Source of the DNA: an uncultured Porphyromonadaceae bacterium
Lineage (GTDB): Bacteria > Bacteroidota > Bacteroidia > Bacteroidales > Muribaculaceae
Length of the DNA stretch: 15,912 nt
Reading direction: 5' to 3'
Assembly: GCA_947166165.1 (NCBI GenBank)
Contig: CAMVDK010000041.1
Span: 1-15,912, forward strand
The notes under the pieces were generated by a model. That model was given only the letters and a program-made list of their open reading frames with translations, searched no databases and was not told where the DNA came from. This document shows positions 1 through 5,903 of the stretch, piece by piece (position 1 is the first letter of the stretch; every line of letters starts with the position of its first letter). A program made the position numbers and the translations under genes.

Positions 1-72
1 CAAAAGATGCCAGCAAGCAACCCAAGGCGGCCAAAACCATTCATTACTTTTTTGCCATTTATAGAACCCACC
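1..72 (+). repeat. 72-bp dispersed repeat, copy 1
   Basis: The first 72 bases match 3024-3095 in the same orientation at 66 of 72 positions by hand alignment without gaps. The last 16 bases (57-72) also occur as an exact reverse complement at 2815-2830. The copy starts at the window edge, so more of the element probably lies outside. It sits just upstream of the DUF3667 gene and could carry its promoter, although no clear TAnnTTTG box is visible here. A small hairpin (GCGCC, loop TGAGT, GGCGC) follows at 77-91. Confidence 0.85.
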
Positions 73-104
73 TTAAGCGCCTGAGTGGCGCCATTCTTAT
101 TCAC

Positions 105-1055
105 ATGAATTGGAAAGGACTATACACCCGCTTCAGGCGGTGGCAGATTTCTCCTTTTGAGTACCAGCCCTACGGCAATGAACCCCATCGGTGCAACAAC
201 TGCGGCGAGGTGTTCACAGGGCACTACTGCCCCATGTGCTCGCAGCACACCGGATTGGGCCGCGTCGACTGGAGCAGCGTCGGTCGCGGCGTGATGGACA
301 TCTGGGGCGTCGGCAACCGCTCCATGCTCTTCTCGCTGTGGCAACTGCTGTGGAGGCCCGGATATTTCATCAGCGACTACATCAACGGGAAGCGCCAAAT
401 CAGCTTCCCGCCAGTGAAAATGCTCATCATCGTGAGCATCATCGTCATGCTGCTCGGTTATTGGACAGGTTTCCTTAACCAAGACCTGAGCAAGGTTCCC
501 AATACGCTTTACATCCGCGACATTCTCACCTGGACGATCAAAAACATCGGCTGGACCATGCTCATTGTGAACTCCTTCCTGATTCTGCCCACCTACGCCA
601 CATTCCGCTACTCACCGCGCAACACGGCGCATCTGCTGCCAGCGGGCTTCTTCATCCAGGTGTTCACCAGCACGATGATGCTGGTGTTCGCAATGTTTAA
701 GCAATACGGGTTTGTCCTGACACCCATTTTCTTTTACTTCACCTATCTCCAGTTGTTCGGTTACAGTATCTGGGGAACCCTTTGGCGGTTGGCTGTAAGC
801 TTTTTTGAAGGGCTGCTACTCTTGTCTATACCCTTGGTTGTGATTGTTTCACTTTACGACCACAATTCACCGGGAAGTATCGTTTTGGTATGCTTCAAAA
901 TATTGGTAATCGTGAGCATCATATTCCTGATAACACACTTCATCAACCGCTGGGGCTACCGAAAAAGAAACCGGAAAAGAAAAAGCAGTGAGCCTGCCGC
1001 CAGCCATTCTGATTCGCTAATCCCGCATCCCGATGGCACAAAGCCGGAAGGATGA
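105..1055 (+). CDS. DUF3667 zinc-ribbon integral membrane protein
   Basis: The 316-residue protein begins with a soluble region holding a four-cysteine zinc ribbon (C30-x2-C33 and C42-x2-C45). A segment near residues 84-105 follows (RPG, then DYINGKR and FPPVK), which resembles the DUF3667 signature. About six hydrophobic stretches come next (roughly 104-124, 148-167, 177-198, 203-221, 229-250, 258-281), and the tail is basic and probably cytoplasmic (284-316). DUF3667 proteins are common in Bacteroidota and have no settled function. The zinc ribbon suggests metal binding or a structural knob, which is inference. The start ATG at 105 comes 33 bases after the end of the 72-bp repeat, and no strong ribosome-binding site or promoter is visible. 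The 3' half is clearly more AT-rich than the 5' half. The gene converges on the ATPase with a 58-bp gap. Confidence 0.85.
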   Translation: MNWKGLYTRFRRWQISPFEYQPYGNEPHRCNNCGEVFTGHYCPMCSQHTGLGRVDWSSVGRGVMDIWGVGNRSMLFSLWQLLWRPGYFISDYINGKRQISFPPVKMLIIVSIIVMLLGYWTGFLNQDLSKVPNTLYIRDILTWTIKNIGWTMLIVNSFLILPTYATFRYSPRNTAHLLPAGFFIQVFTSTMMLVFAMFKQYGFVLTPIFFYFTYLQLFGYSIWGTLWRLAVSFFEGLLLLSIPLVVIVSLYDHNSPGSIVLVCFKILVIVSIIFLITHFINRWGYRKRNRKRKSSEPAASHSDSLIPHPDGTKPEG

Positions 1056-1113
1056 ATCGCTTTCTGGCACGAATCGATTGCACCACCCCCATCACGAAGG
1101 TCCGGGGCGTGTG

Positions 1114-2544
1114 TCAGAATTTGCGGTATGGGAGAAACAAGTCGTCAAGAGTCACCTCGCTTTGCACAAGATGCCGATAGGAGTTGTTGGCCACACCGGC
1201 ATTTGTGACCATTGTCAAGATGAGCGATTTGCGGCATTTTCGCTCTTGTGCGAAATGAGCCATGCGCTCTTGCAGGTGTTCGGCATAGCGTTTGGTGATT
1301 TCAAATGGCAGGTTGGTGAATTTCATTTCGCAGACGTTGATGATGTTGTCGACTCTGTCGATCAGCAGGTCGATTTGCTCGCCTGTGGAATTACTCCTCC
1401 AACAGCTGACCGACGTCAGCATTCCACCTATGCTCAGGCTTTGCTTGATTTGGTTGATGTGAAGCAGCGACAGGAGCTCGAAGCTGTGTCCTCTCCAAGC
1501 GTTCACCGTTCCCGAACCAATCATGTGGGTCCACTTCTGCTCATCGCCACTGCGCTCGTTGTCGACGAATTTGAGGTAGAACAGGGTGTAGAAATCGGTC
1601 AGCCGATAGATGACTTTTTTTTGGGGCAGCAGATACTGCGCAAATCCCATGATGAAGTCGTTGCGCTCAAGGTTGATGAGCACCCGCGACAGTGTTCCTC
1701 CTTCAATCTTGGTCTTTTCGGCAATCTCTTTTCGTGTCATGCCCATTCGCTTCTGCGCCAACGCTGTCACTACGGCAATATAATAATCGGCATTATTGAA
1801 GAGAGCGTGGAATAGTTCATCAAACTCATGCCGGAGCGAGCCATCGCGGCTGAACATCAACCGGTCAATGTTCTGCTCCACCCCCAACGATGGAACCACC
1901 TTGCTCAGATAGTAGGGCACTCCGCCCATCACCATGTAGCACTGCGCAATGGCTTCTTTGTTCCAGTTGCAGTGCAGATAGCCATTGAGATATTGCTCTG
2001 TCTCGTTAAGGTTGAATGGCGCCAGATAGATATATTCGGTGATGCGATTGTGCAACCCGCCTCGGTTGTGAAGAATTTTATCGGTCATCCAGGAGGTTGC
2101 CGAACCGCACGCTACCATCATGACATCTTCACGATGCGCCGCCCATCCGTTCCAGAAATCCTCAAGTGCGGTCACAAACGACGACCTAAAAGTGTCGATC
2201 CAAGGCATTTCATCGATGAAAATCACCTTACGCTCGTTGTGTGGCCGGTTTTCGATCAATTCACGCAAACCACGAAAAGCCTCATACCAGTTTTTGACGC
2301 TCGTCACGGCACCATTCCAACCATGCTGCTTGAGTGCCAACGAGAATCCGAGCAGTTGCTCTTGAAATGGCTTTTTGTGCCCGCCTACAAACTCAAAGGT
2401 GAACTTGTTGTTGAAAAACTGCCTGACAAGAAACGTCTTGCCTATACGTCGACGGCCACACACCACCACGAATTCCGCCCGTTGGGACTCGAAACACTTG
2501 GTCAACCTCTCTTGCTCTGATTTTCTACCGATTATCTGCTCCAT
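1114..2544 (-). CDS. AAA ATPase with C-terminal DUF234 (PD-(D/E)XK-like) domain
   Basis: The 476-residue protein belongs to the archaeal-type ATPase_2/DUF234 group of STAND-like P-loop ATPases. It opens with a GR-x-SE-x-ERL motif (residues 6-14). Walker A is GRRRIGKT (30-37), Walker B is VIFIDE (107-112), and a sensor-like CGSATSW lies at 146-152. A winged helix is likely near 255-300 (MTRKEIAEKTKI, then a recognition-helix-like stretch and a wing). The C-terminal part shows FE at 355-356, GEQIDLLID at 388-396 and EMK at 406-408, which match the conserved acidic and E-x-K positions of PD-(D/E)XK nuclease folds, so catalytic residues appear intact. The cellular role of this family is not established; DNA binding or cleavage is inference. 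It has its own promoter and two tandem palindromes upstream. Base composition is more AT-rich than the housekeeping genes to the right, fitting acquired DNA. Full length, no frameshift seen. Confidence 0.88.
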   Translation of the reverse strand: MEQIIGRKSEQERLTKCFESQRAEFVVVCGRRRIGKTFLVRQFFNNKFTFEFVGGHKKPFQEQLLGFSLALKQHGWNGAVTSVKNWYEAFRGLRELIENRPHNERKVIFIDEMPWIDTFRSSFVTALEDFWNGWAAHREDVMMVACGSATSWMTDKILHNRGGLHNRITEYIYLAPFNLNETEQYLNGYLHCNWNKEAIAQCYMVMGGVPYYLSKVVPSLGVEQNIDRLMFSRDGSLRHEFDELFHALFNNADYYIAVVTALAQKRMGMTRKEIAEKTKIEGGTLSRVLINLERNDFIMGFAQYLLPQKKVIYRLTDFYTLFYLKFVDNERSGDEQKWTHMIGSGTVNAWRGHSFELLSLLHINQIKQSLSIGGMLTSVSCWRSNSTGEQIDLLIDRVDNIINVCEMKFTNLPFEITKRYAEHLQERMAHFAQERKCRKSLILTMVTNAGVANNSYRHLVQSEVTLDDLFLPYRKF

Positions 2545-2573
2545 ATCTTACTTGACAGTAATGAATACATGCG

Positions 2574-2604
2574 CAAAGTTACTACGATTTTTTGGAACTG
2601 CAAA
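2574..2604 (-). promoter_or_regulatory. Promoter of the AAA ATPase gene
   Basis: Read on the minus strand there is a TAACTTTG -7 box (2574-2581) and a TTTG -33 box (2601-2604) separated by 19 bp. This matches the Bacteroidota consensus. The ATG lies about 30 bases further downstream, at 2544. The -33 box directly abuts the outer arm of the first palindrome. Confidence 0.75.
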
Positions 2605-2710
2605 ATTATATTCCCCCAAAACATGGTTTTACAAGCAGGTTTTGGGGAATTATAATTTTATATCTCCCCAAAACATGGTCGCACAGGCGGGTTTTGGGGA
2701 AATATAAATT
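2604..2710. repeat. Two tandem long-stem palindromic units
   Basis: Unit 1 spans 2604-2657: arms 2604-2622 and 2639-2657 pair at 17 of 19 positions around a 16-nt loop. Unit 2 spans about 2654-2710: its core arms TCCCCAAAAC (2665-2674) and GTTTTGGGGA (2691-2700) are perfect, with AT-rich extensions. Its loop is also 16 nt. Both loops start ATGGT and share ACA-GC-G positions, so the units are diverged copies of one another. The stems carry a CCCCAAAAC/GTTTTGGGG core with AT-rich outer arms. They sit immediately upstream of the ATPase -33 box. Confidence 0.85.
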
Positions 2711-2733
2711 CGTCTTGCTGCAGGAAGCAGAAC

Positions 2734-2766
2734 GCGGGACAAAAACCTCCGACCCCATTGTCCCGC
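2734..2766 (+). terminator. GC-rich hairpin followed by TTTT, possibly a terminator
   Basis: GCGGGACAA (2734-2742) pairs perfectly with TTGTCCCGC (2758-2766) around a 15-nt loop, and TTTT follows on the plus strand. The stem can be extended by imperfect pairing of GCAGAA with TTTTGC. The shape fits an intrinsic terminator, but no plus-strand gene ends nearby (the DUF3667 gene ends at 1055). It may therefore belong to the repeat region instead. Confidence 0.4.
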
Positions 2767-2912
2767 TTTTGCCTTTAGAGACAGCGGCTGGGCACCATAT
2801 GGTGGATTCTATAAGGTGGGTTCTATAAATTGCTTGAGCCGAATTGGGCTTGATTGCTGAGCAGGTTTTGGCTCAAGCTGCGCCAGGCAGACGGCGGGCT
2901 ACGGTCCGAATA

Positions 2913-3004
2913 TCAAACAACAAGGAACAACAAGACAACAACTTGAACAACTTTTTATGAATGATGTTGTTAGGGTTGTTTGTCGGTTGTTTAAAGTTGT
3001 TTGA
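2913..3004. repeat. Imperfect inverted repeat, AC-rich arm against GT-rich arm
   Basis: TCAAACAAC (2913-2921) pairs perfectly with GTTGTTTGA (2996-3004). Inward, repeated AACAAC blocks on the left face GTTGTT blocks on the right with a few mismatches and one-base slips, giving arms of about 39 nt around a short centre near 2952-2965. A transcript of either strand could fold into a long, interrupted hairpin. It lies in the middle of the MITE-like element. Confidence 0.65.
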
Positions 3005-3023
3005 TTGAAAACAGCAGTTGAGA

Positions 3024-3095
3024 CAAAAGATGCCAGCAAGCAACTCAAGGTGGCCAAAACCAGACATTACTTTTTTGCCATTTATAGAACTCGCC
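3024..3095 (+). repeat. 72-bp dispersed repeat, copy 2
   Basis: This is the second copy of the repeat at 1-72, same orientation, 66 of 72 identical with no gaps. Differences are at repeat positions 22, 28, 40, 41, 68 and 70, four of them transitions. It forms the right end of the MITE-like element. Confidence 0.85.
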
Positions 3096-3168
3096 ATATG
3101 TAACAAAGGTGGTGCGCCAAATTGCGGCACATCACCCTTTTGATTTATTTCTTGTAAGTAATTGTCGA

Positions 3169-3723
3169 TTAATCTTCCACCACGCGGCAGGCGCCCATGT
3201 AGCGGCGGCTGTAGTAGGTCTCGCTGGAGTGGCTCACGGTGATGCCTGTGTGCACGGCGGCGTGGATGAAGCGGAATCCCGAGCCGTTCTGGTCGACCTC
3301 GGTGACGATGCCCACATGGCCGATGCGGTTGCCCACGGCGCGGCCGTTGAAGAACACCAGGTCGCCGGGCTTGAGCTCGCTGCGCGACACTCGGCGGCCG
3401 TCGTTGATTTGCGCTCCCGAACGGCGGTCGAGGTTGATGCCGAACTTCTTGAACACGTAGCTCGTGAAGCCAGAGCAGTCGAACGCGCGCGGCGAGGCGG
3501 CTCCGTGGCGGTAGGGCACGCCGCGGAACTGGTAGGCATAATTAAGGATGTCTTGAACTCTTTGTTGATTCTGATGCAGTGCCGACTGCTCGATTTGCTC
3601 CTTGATGGAGCCGTGTTTGCGAGCGACGAGTTCCTGGCCGTTGGCCTGAACCGCGCTGATGGTGATGGCTAGACTGATTGCGAGTGTTGTGAGAACTTTT
3701 TTTGTGAATTTGTTGAAAGTCAT
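3169..3723 (-). CDS. Secreted NlpC/P60 (C40) cysteine peptidase
   Basis: The 184-residue protein starts with a basic N-terminus and a hydrophobic signal segment (about 8-25, likely cleaved near the ANGQ stretch at 27-30), so it should be exported. The NlpC/P60 domain fills the C-terminal two thirds. The catalytic Cys is in FDCSGFTSYVF (C83), the His is in RIGHVGIV (H136), and the third polar residue is probably H154 in RFIHAA. GVPYRHG (68-74) and LKPGDLVFF (117-125) are also typical. Family members cut peptidoglycan stem peptides, usually at gamma-D-Glu-diamino acid bonds, in wall turnover. I chose the ATG at 3723; a TTG two codons upstream (3729) is less likely. It is monocistronic, with a promoter about 120 bases upstream of the start. 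A single domain with no SH3 or LysM targeting module is seen. Confidence 0.93.
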   Translation of the reverse strand: MTFNKFTKKVLTTLAISLAITISAVQANGQELVARKHGSIKEQIEQSALHQNQQRVQDILNYAYQFRGVPYRHGAASPRAFDCSGFTSYVFKKFGINLDRRSGAQINDGRRVSRSELKPGDLVFFNGRAVGNRIGHVGIVTEVDQNGSGFRFIHAAVHTGITVSHSSETYYSRRYMGACRVVED

Positions 3724-3841
3724 AATCAATTAATTTTGTCGGCGGACTGAATGCAGACGCGCTGCTGTCCGCGGGCGAAATGCTGCCTGCTGCCTCCCGC
3801 ATGCAGGCCGGAAAAGTGTTCCGTTTCGCTGTTTTACGGTG

Positions 3842-3872
3842 CAAAATTACGCATAACGGCTCATCCGTGCAA
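3842..3872 (-). promoter_or_regulatory. Promoter of the NlpC/P60 gene
   Basis: On the minus strand a TAATTTTG -7 box (3842-3849) has a TTG -33 core (3870-3872) 20 bp upstream. Transcription from here would give a leader of roughly 110 nt before the ATG at 3723. Confidence 0.6.
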
Positions 3873-4098
3873 GCCAGCGCAACACTTGTAAACAGTTGGC
3901 CTCGGAGCCGAACTGTGCATCGTCGGGTGCCGCCATCGCCCTGCCTGTAGGGGATTACGGCAGATGTCGAAGTCTTAAAATTTGAAATTTCGGATGAACG
4001 AAAATGACATTATTTAACATTTTATCGGATTCTATAACTGCATTTTCACTGCTTTGAGGCCATTGTTTGAGTAGATAGGCACCTCACACGGAAGGGCT

Positions 4099-4114
4099 GG
4101 AGGTGCGCCTCCAT
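4099..4114. repeat. Short GC-rich hairpin
   Basis: TGGAGG (4099-4104) and CCTCCA (4109-4114) pair perfectly around a four-base loop, TGCG. It lies beyond the likely terminator of the NAD(P)HX repair gene and may be a back-up terminator or a processing site. Confidence 0.4.
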
Positions 4115-4128
4115 GCGCTATAATTATT

Positions 4129-4164
4129 AAGGTGGAACCGCGCGTGCGCTTGCGGCTCCACCTT
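4129..4164 (-). terminator. Likely intrinsic terminator of the NAD(P)HX repair gene
   Basis: Two 13-base arms (4129-4141 and 4152-4164) pair at 12 of 13 positions with one A/C or G/U position, around a 10-nt loop. On the minus strand the hairpin starts 23 bases after the stop codon and is followed by an AT-rich stretch (AATAATTATA). The T run is not clean, so termination efficiency is uncertain. Confidence 0.6.
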
Positions 4165-4187
4165 GATCGATATTGCGGTTCGCGAGC

Positions 4188-5711
4188 TCAGCTGCGCCCA
4201 CCCAGGGTGTGCTGAATGGCTCGGCCGAGGTTGTCGGCAATGTCGCTGGCCATGACGCCCCACTCGCCGTGCTCCTTGGCGGCCAGGTCGCCGGCCAGGC
4301 CGTGCAGATACACGCCCATGACCACGCTCCAGTCGGGGGCGTTGCCCTGGGCGATGAGCGAGGCGATGACCCCGGTGAGCACATCGCCGGCCCCTGCCGT
4401 GGCCATGCCGGAGTTGCCGCTGCTGTTGACGTACACTTTGCCGTCGGGGCGGACGGTCATGGTGTAGTGTCCCTTGAGCACGATGGTGATTTCGTAGAGT
4501 TTCGACACGTCGATGGCCTTCTTGAGCCGTTCCTCGTCGGTGTGATGCTGGCCGAAGAGGCGGTCGAACTCCGTGGCGTGGGGTGTGAGTACCGAGCCGT
4601 GGGGGATGAGGCGGATGAGCTGCTGGCGCTTTGCGATGCAGTTGAGGGCGTCGGCGTCGAGCAGGCAGGGGGTGTGGAAGGTTTTGATGAATGTGTCGAG
4701 GGCGTCGACGGTCTCGTTGCTGGTGCCCATGCCGGGTCCGAGGGCCACGACGCTGTACTGGTGGTTGAGGGGAATGGACTTGGTGATGAGCCGGTCGCTG
4801 TCGGGCTCGACAATGGCCTCGGGCACGGCGGTCTGCAGGATGTCGTAGCCGCAGAGCGGTGTGTGGACGGTGACGATGCCCGCGCCGGAGCGCATGGCCC
4901 CGCGGGCGGCGAGCACGGCGGCCCCCATCATGCCGTAGCTGCCGGCCACGAGCAGGATGGCCCCGTTGTCGTACTTGTTGCTGAACTTGTCGCGCCGCTT
5001 GAGCACCCGCCTGACATCCTCGCCCTCGAAGAGGTAGAAGTCGGTGGGTGTGCTGGCCTCGCCCACGGGGTTGAGTTCCATGTCGAGCACCTTGACCTCG
5101 CCCAGGTAGCGCTCGTTTTCGGCAAAGAAGAAGGCCAGCCGGTTGTACTGGTAGGTGAGCGTGAGGTCGGCCCGGATGATGTTGCGGCTGTCGGTGCCGC
5201 TGTTCCACTCGCCGAAGAGGCCCGACGGCATGTCGAGCGAGACGACGAAGGCGTTGCTGTTGTTGATGTATTGCACGAGCGAGGTGTAGCCTCCGCGCAG
5301 CGACTTGGTGAGCCCGGAGCCGAAGAGTCCGTCGACCACCACGTCCGACGGCCCGAGCTCGGGCGGCACGAAGGTGTCGGTCACCTCCTGGAACATGAGC
5401 CCGTCGAGCTCGGCGATGCGGTCGCGGTTGGTGGAGCAGCAGGGCGAGAGCTGCGACGAGCGGATGTTGAACAGATACACTTCGGGATAGTAGCCCTGCT
5501 GCTGGAGCAGCCTTGCCACGGCGAGGGCGTCGCCGCCGTTGTCGCCCGGACCGGCGAAGATGACGAATCGCTGCGAGATGCGCCAGCGCGACATCAGTTC
5601 GTAGGTCACGCTCTCGGCAGCCCGCTCCATCAGGTCGAGCATCGAGATGTCGTCGTGCTCGACGGCCTTGTTGCATATGTGTCGAATGCCTTCGGTAGTG
5701 AATATCTTCAT
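4188..5711 (-). CDS. nnr: Bifunctional NAD(P)H-hydrate epimerase / ADP-dependent NAD(P)H-hydrate dehydratase
   Basis: The 507-residue protein repairs damaged NAD(P)H. The N-terminal YjeF_N epimerase domain (about 1-215) interconverts R- and S-NAD(P)HX, and the C-terminal ribokinase-like domain (about 230-505) dehydrates S-NAD(P)HX using ADP. Visible motifs are GPGDNGGDALAVARLL (54-69), VVDGLFGSGL (125-134) and SLDMPSGL (158-165) in the epimerase half. In the dehydratase half there are AGSYGMMGAA (256-265), GPGMGT (325-330), LDADALN (351-357), LTPHATEFDRL (375-385), KGH (413-415) and GNSGMATAGAGDVLTG (432-447), with catalytic Asp near D443. Length matches the fused form of the family. The ATG at 5711 lies about 60 bases after a good -7 box. 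The gene is divergent from the hypoxanthine phosphoribosyltransferase gene and is probably monocistronic. Confidence 0.96.
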   Translation of the reverse strand: MKIFTTEGIRHICNKAVEHDDISMLDLMERAAESVTYELMSRWRISQRFVIFAGPGDNGGDALAVARLLQQQGYYPEVYLFNIRSSQLSPCCSTNRDRIAELDGLMFQEVTDTFVPPELGPSDVVVDGLFGSGLTKSLRGGYTSLVQYINNSNAFVVSLDMPSGLFGEWNSGTDSRNIIRADLTLTYQYNRLAFFFAENERYLGEVKVLDMELNPVGEASTPTDFYLFEGEDVRRVLKRRDKFSNKYDNGAILLVAGSYGMMGAAVLAARGAMRSGAGIVTVHTPLCGYDILQTAVPEAIVEPDSDRLITKSIPLNHQYSVVALGPGMGTSNETVDALDTFIKTFHTPCLLDADALNCIAKRQQLIRLIPHGSVLTPHATEFDRLFGQHHTDEERLKKAIDVSKLYEITIVLKGHYTMTVRPDGKVYVNSSGNSGMATAGAGDVLTGVIASLIAQGNAPDWSVVMGVYLHGLAGDLAAKEHGEWGVMASDIADNLGRAIQHTLGGRS

Positions 5712-5769
5712 ATCAGCCTGTTATCATTAGAAACCATAGGGGCTGCTGTGCCCCGTCGTTTTGAACCTA

Positions 5770-5777
5770 CAAAGTTA
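5770..5777 (-). promoter_or_regulatory. -7 box of the nnr promoter
   Basis: On the minus strand TAACTTTG (5770-5777) matches the Bacteroidota -7 consensus. No convincing -33 box is seen at the usual 19-20 bp spacing. A small GGGG/CCCC hairpin (about 5739-5754) would lie in the leader. Confidence 0.5.
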
Positions 5778-5848
5778 CATCATTTCTGAGACAATGTGAG
5801 CAGAAAACGAAAAAAACTTTGCAAAAACCGATGCATGGCCTTCCGAAA

Positions 5849-5880
5849 TTTGGCTGGACGGAGAAAGATGCGTAAATTTG
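5849..5880 (+). promoter_or_regulatory. Promoter of the hpt-adk-rnz cluster
   Basis: TTTG (5849-5852) and TAAATTTG (5873-5880) are separated by 20 bp, a full match to the Bacteroidota consensus. The predicted transcription start falls shortly before the ATG at 5904, leaving a very short leader. This decides the start of the downstream gene: an upstream in-frame ATG at 5796 would lie before the promoter. Confidence 0.75.
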
Positions 5881-5903
5881 CAGTCACGAAAAGGAACAGA
5901 GCA

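Larger units (their letters stand above)
2796..3100. mobile_element. MITE-like non-coding element with terminal inverted repeats
   Basis: The left end CATATGGTGGATTCTATAA (2796-2814) matches the reverse complement of the right end (3082-3100) at 16 of 19 positions. On the left the end is doubled: GGTGGATTCTATAA (2801-2814) is followed by GGTGGGTTCTATAA (2815-2828). Inside lie a 9-bp inverted repeat GCTTGAGCC/GGCTCAAGC (2832-2840 and 2870-2878) and a longer imperfect inverted repeat (2913-3004). The right 72 bp (3024-3095) recur at the window start. There is no transposase frame. Inverted ends, internal symmetry, small size and a second partial copy are what a MITE would show, but target-site duplication is not proven. 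Confidence 0.55.
2545..3168. other. Gene-free, repeat-rich interval
   Basis: These 624 bases separate the ATPase start from the end of the NlpC/P60 gene. I find no open frame with credible coding character; short frames across it simply translate the repeats. In order it holds the ATPase promoter, two tandem palindromes, a GC-rich hairpin (2734-2766), the MITE-like element (2796-3100) and the 3' end of the peptidase transcript. A weak hairpin lies around 3108-3138. Confidence 0.75.
3724..4187. other. Intergenic interval with a promoter and a terminator but no gene
   Basis: This 464-base stretch lies between the start of the peptidase gene and the stop of the NAD(P)HX repair gene, both on the minus strand. 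It contains the peptidase leader and promoter (3724-3872) and, at the far end, hairpins downstream of the repair gene. The section 3880-4080 is without recognisable features; I see no coding frame or RNA gene in it. A short TTCTATAAC stretch at 4030-4038 resembles the ends of the MITE-like element but is too short to claim. Confidence 0.6.

Noticed and set aside
1033..2520. Plus-strand frames opposite the ATPase gene
   Set aside because: They lie over Walker and DUF234 motifs on the other strand and show no domains.
2604..2710. CRISPR array suggested by two similar palindromic units
   Set aside because: Only two units, no intervening spacers of regular length, and no cas genes in the window.
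2375..2828. Two overlapping plus-strand frames whose products contain repeated PKTW/PKHG-type segments
   Set aside because: The peptide repeats come from the tandem DNA palindromes read in different frames, and one frame also overlaps the start of the ATPase gene.
2873..3130. 85-codon minus-strand frame in the spacer
   Set aside because: It only translates the MITE-like repeat, has no recognisable domain and no promoter or ribosome-binding site.
3100..3140. Terminator for the NlpC/P60 gene
   Set aside because: Only an imperfect GTGC/GCAC-type stem is present on the minus strand with no T run after it; the T-rich side is on the wrong strand.
2545..3168. tRNA or small structured RNA gene in the spacer
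   Set aside because: No cloverleaf, no CCA end and no known riboswitch core could be recognised; the hairpins are better explained as repeats.
4084..5676. Second long minus-strand frame overlapping nnr
   Set aside because: Out-of-frame with nnr, Arg/His/Pro-rich, no domain; a by-product of high GC.
4173..5789. Long plus-strand frame (about 538 codons) opposite nnr
   Set aside because: The minus-strand protein has every motif of the NAD(P)HX repair enzyme. The plus frame is a low-complexity Val/Gly/Glu mirror.
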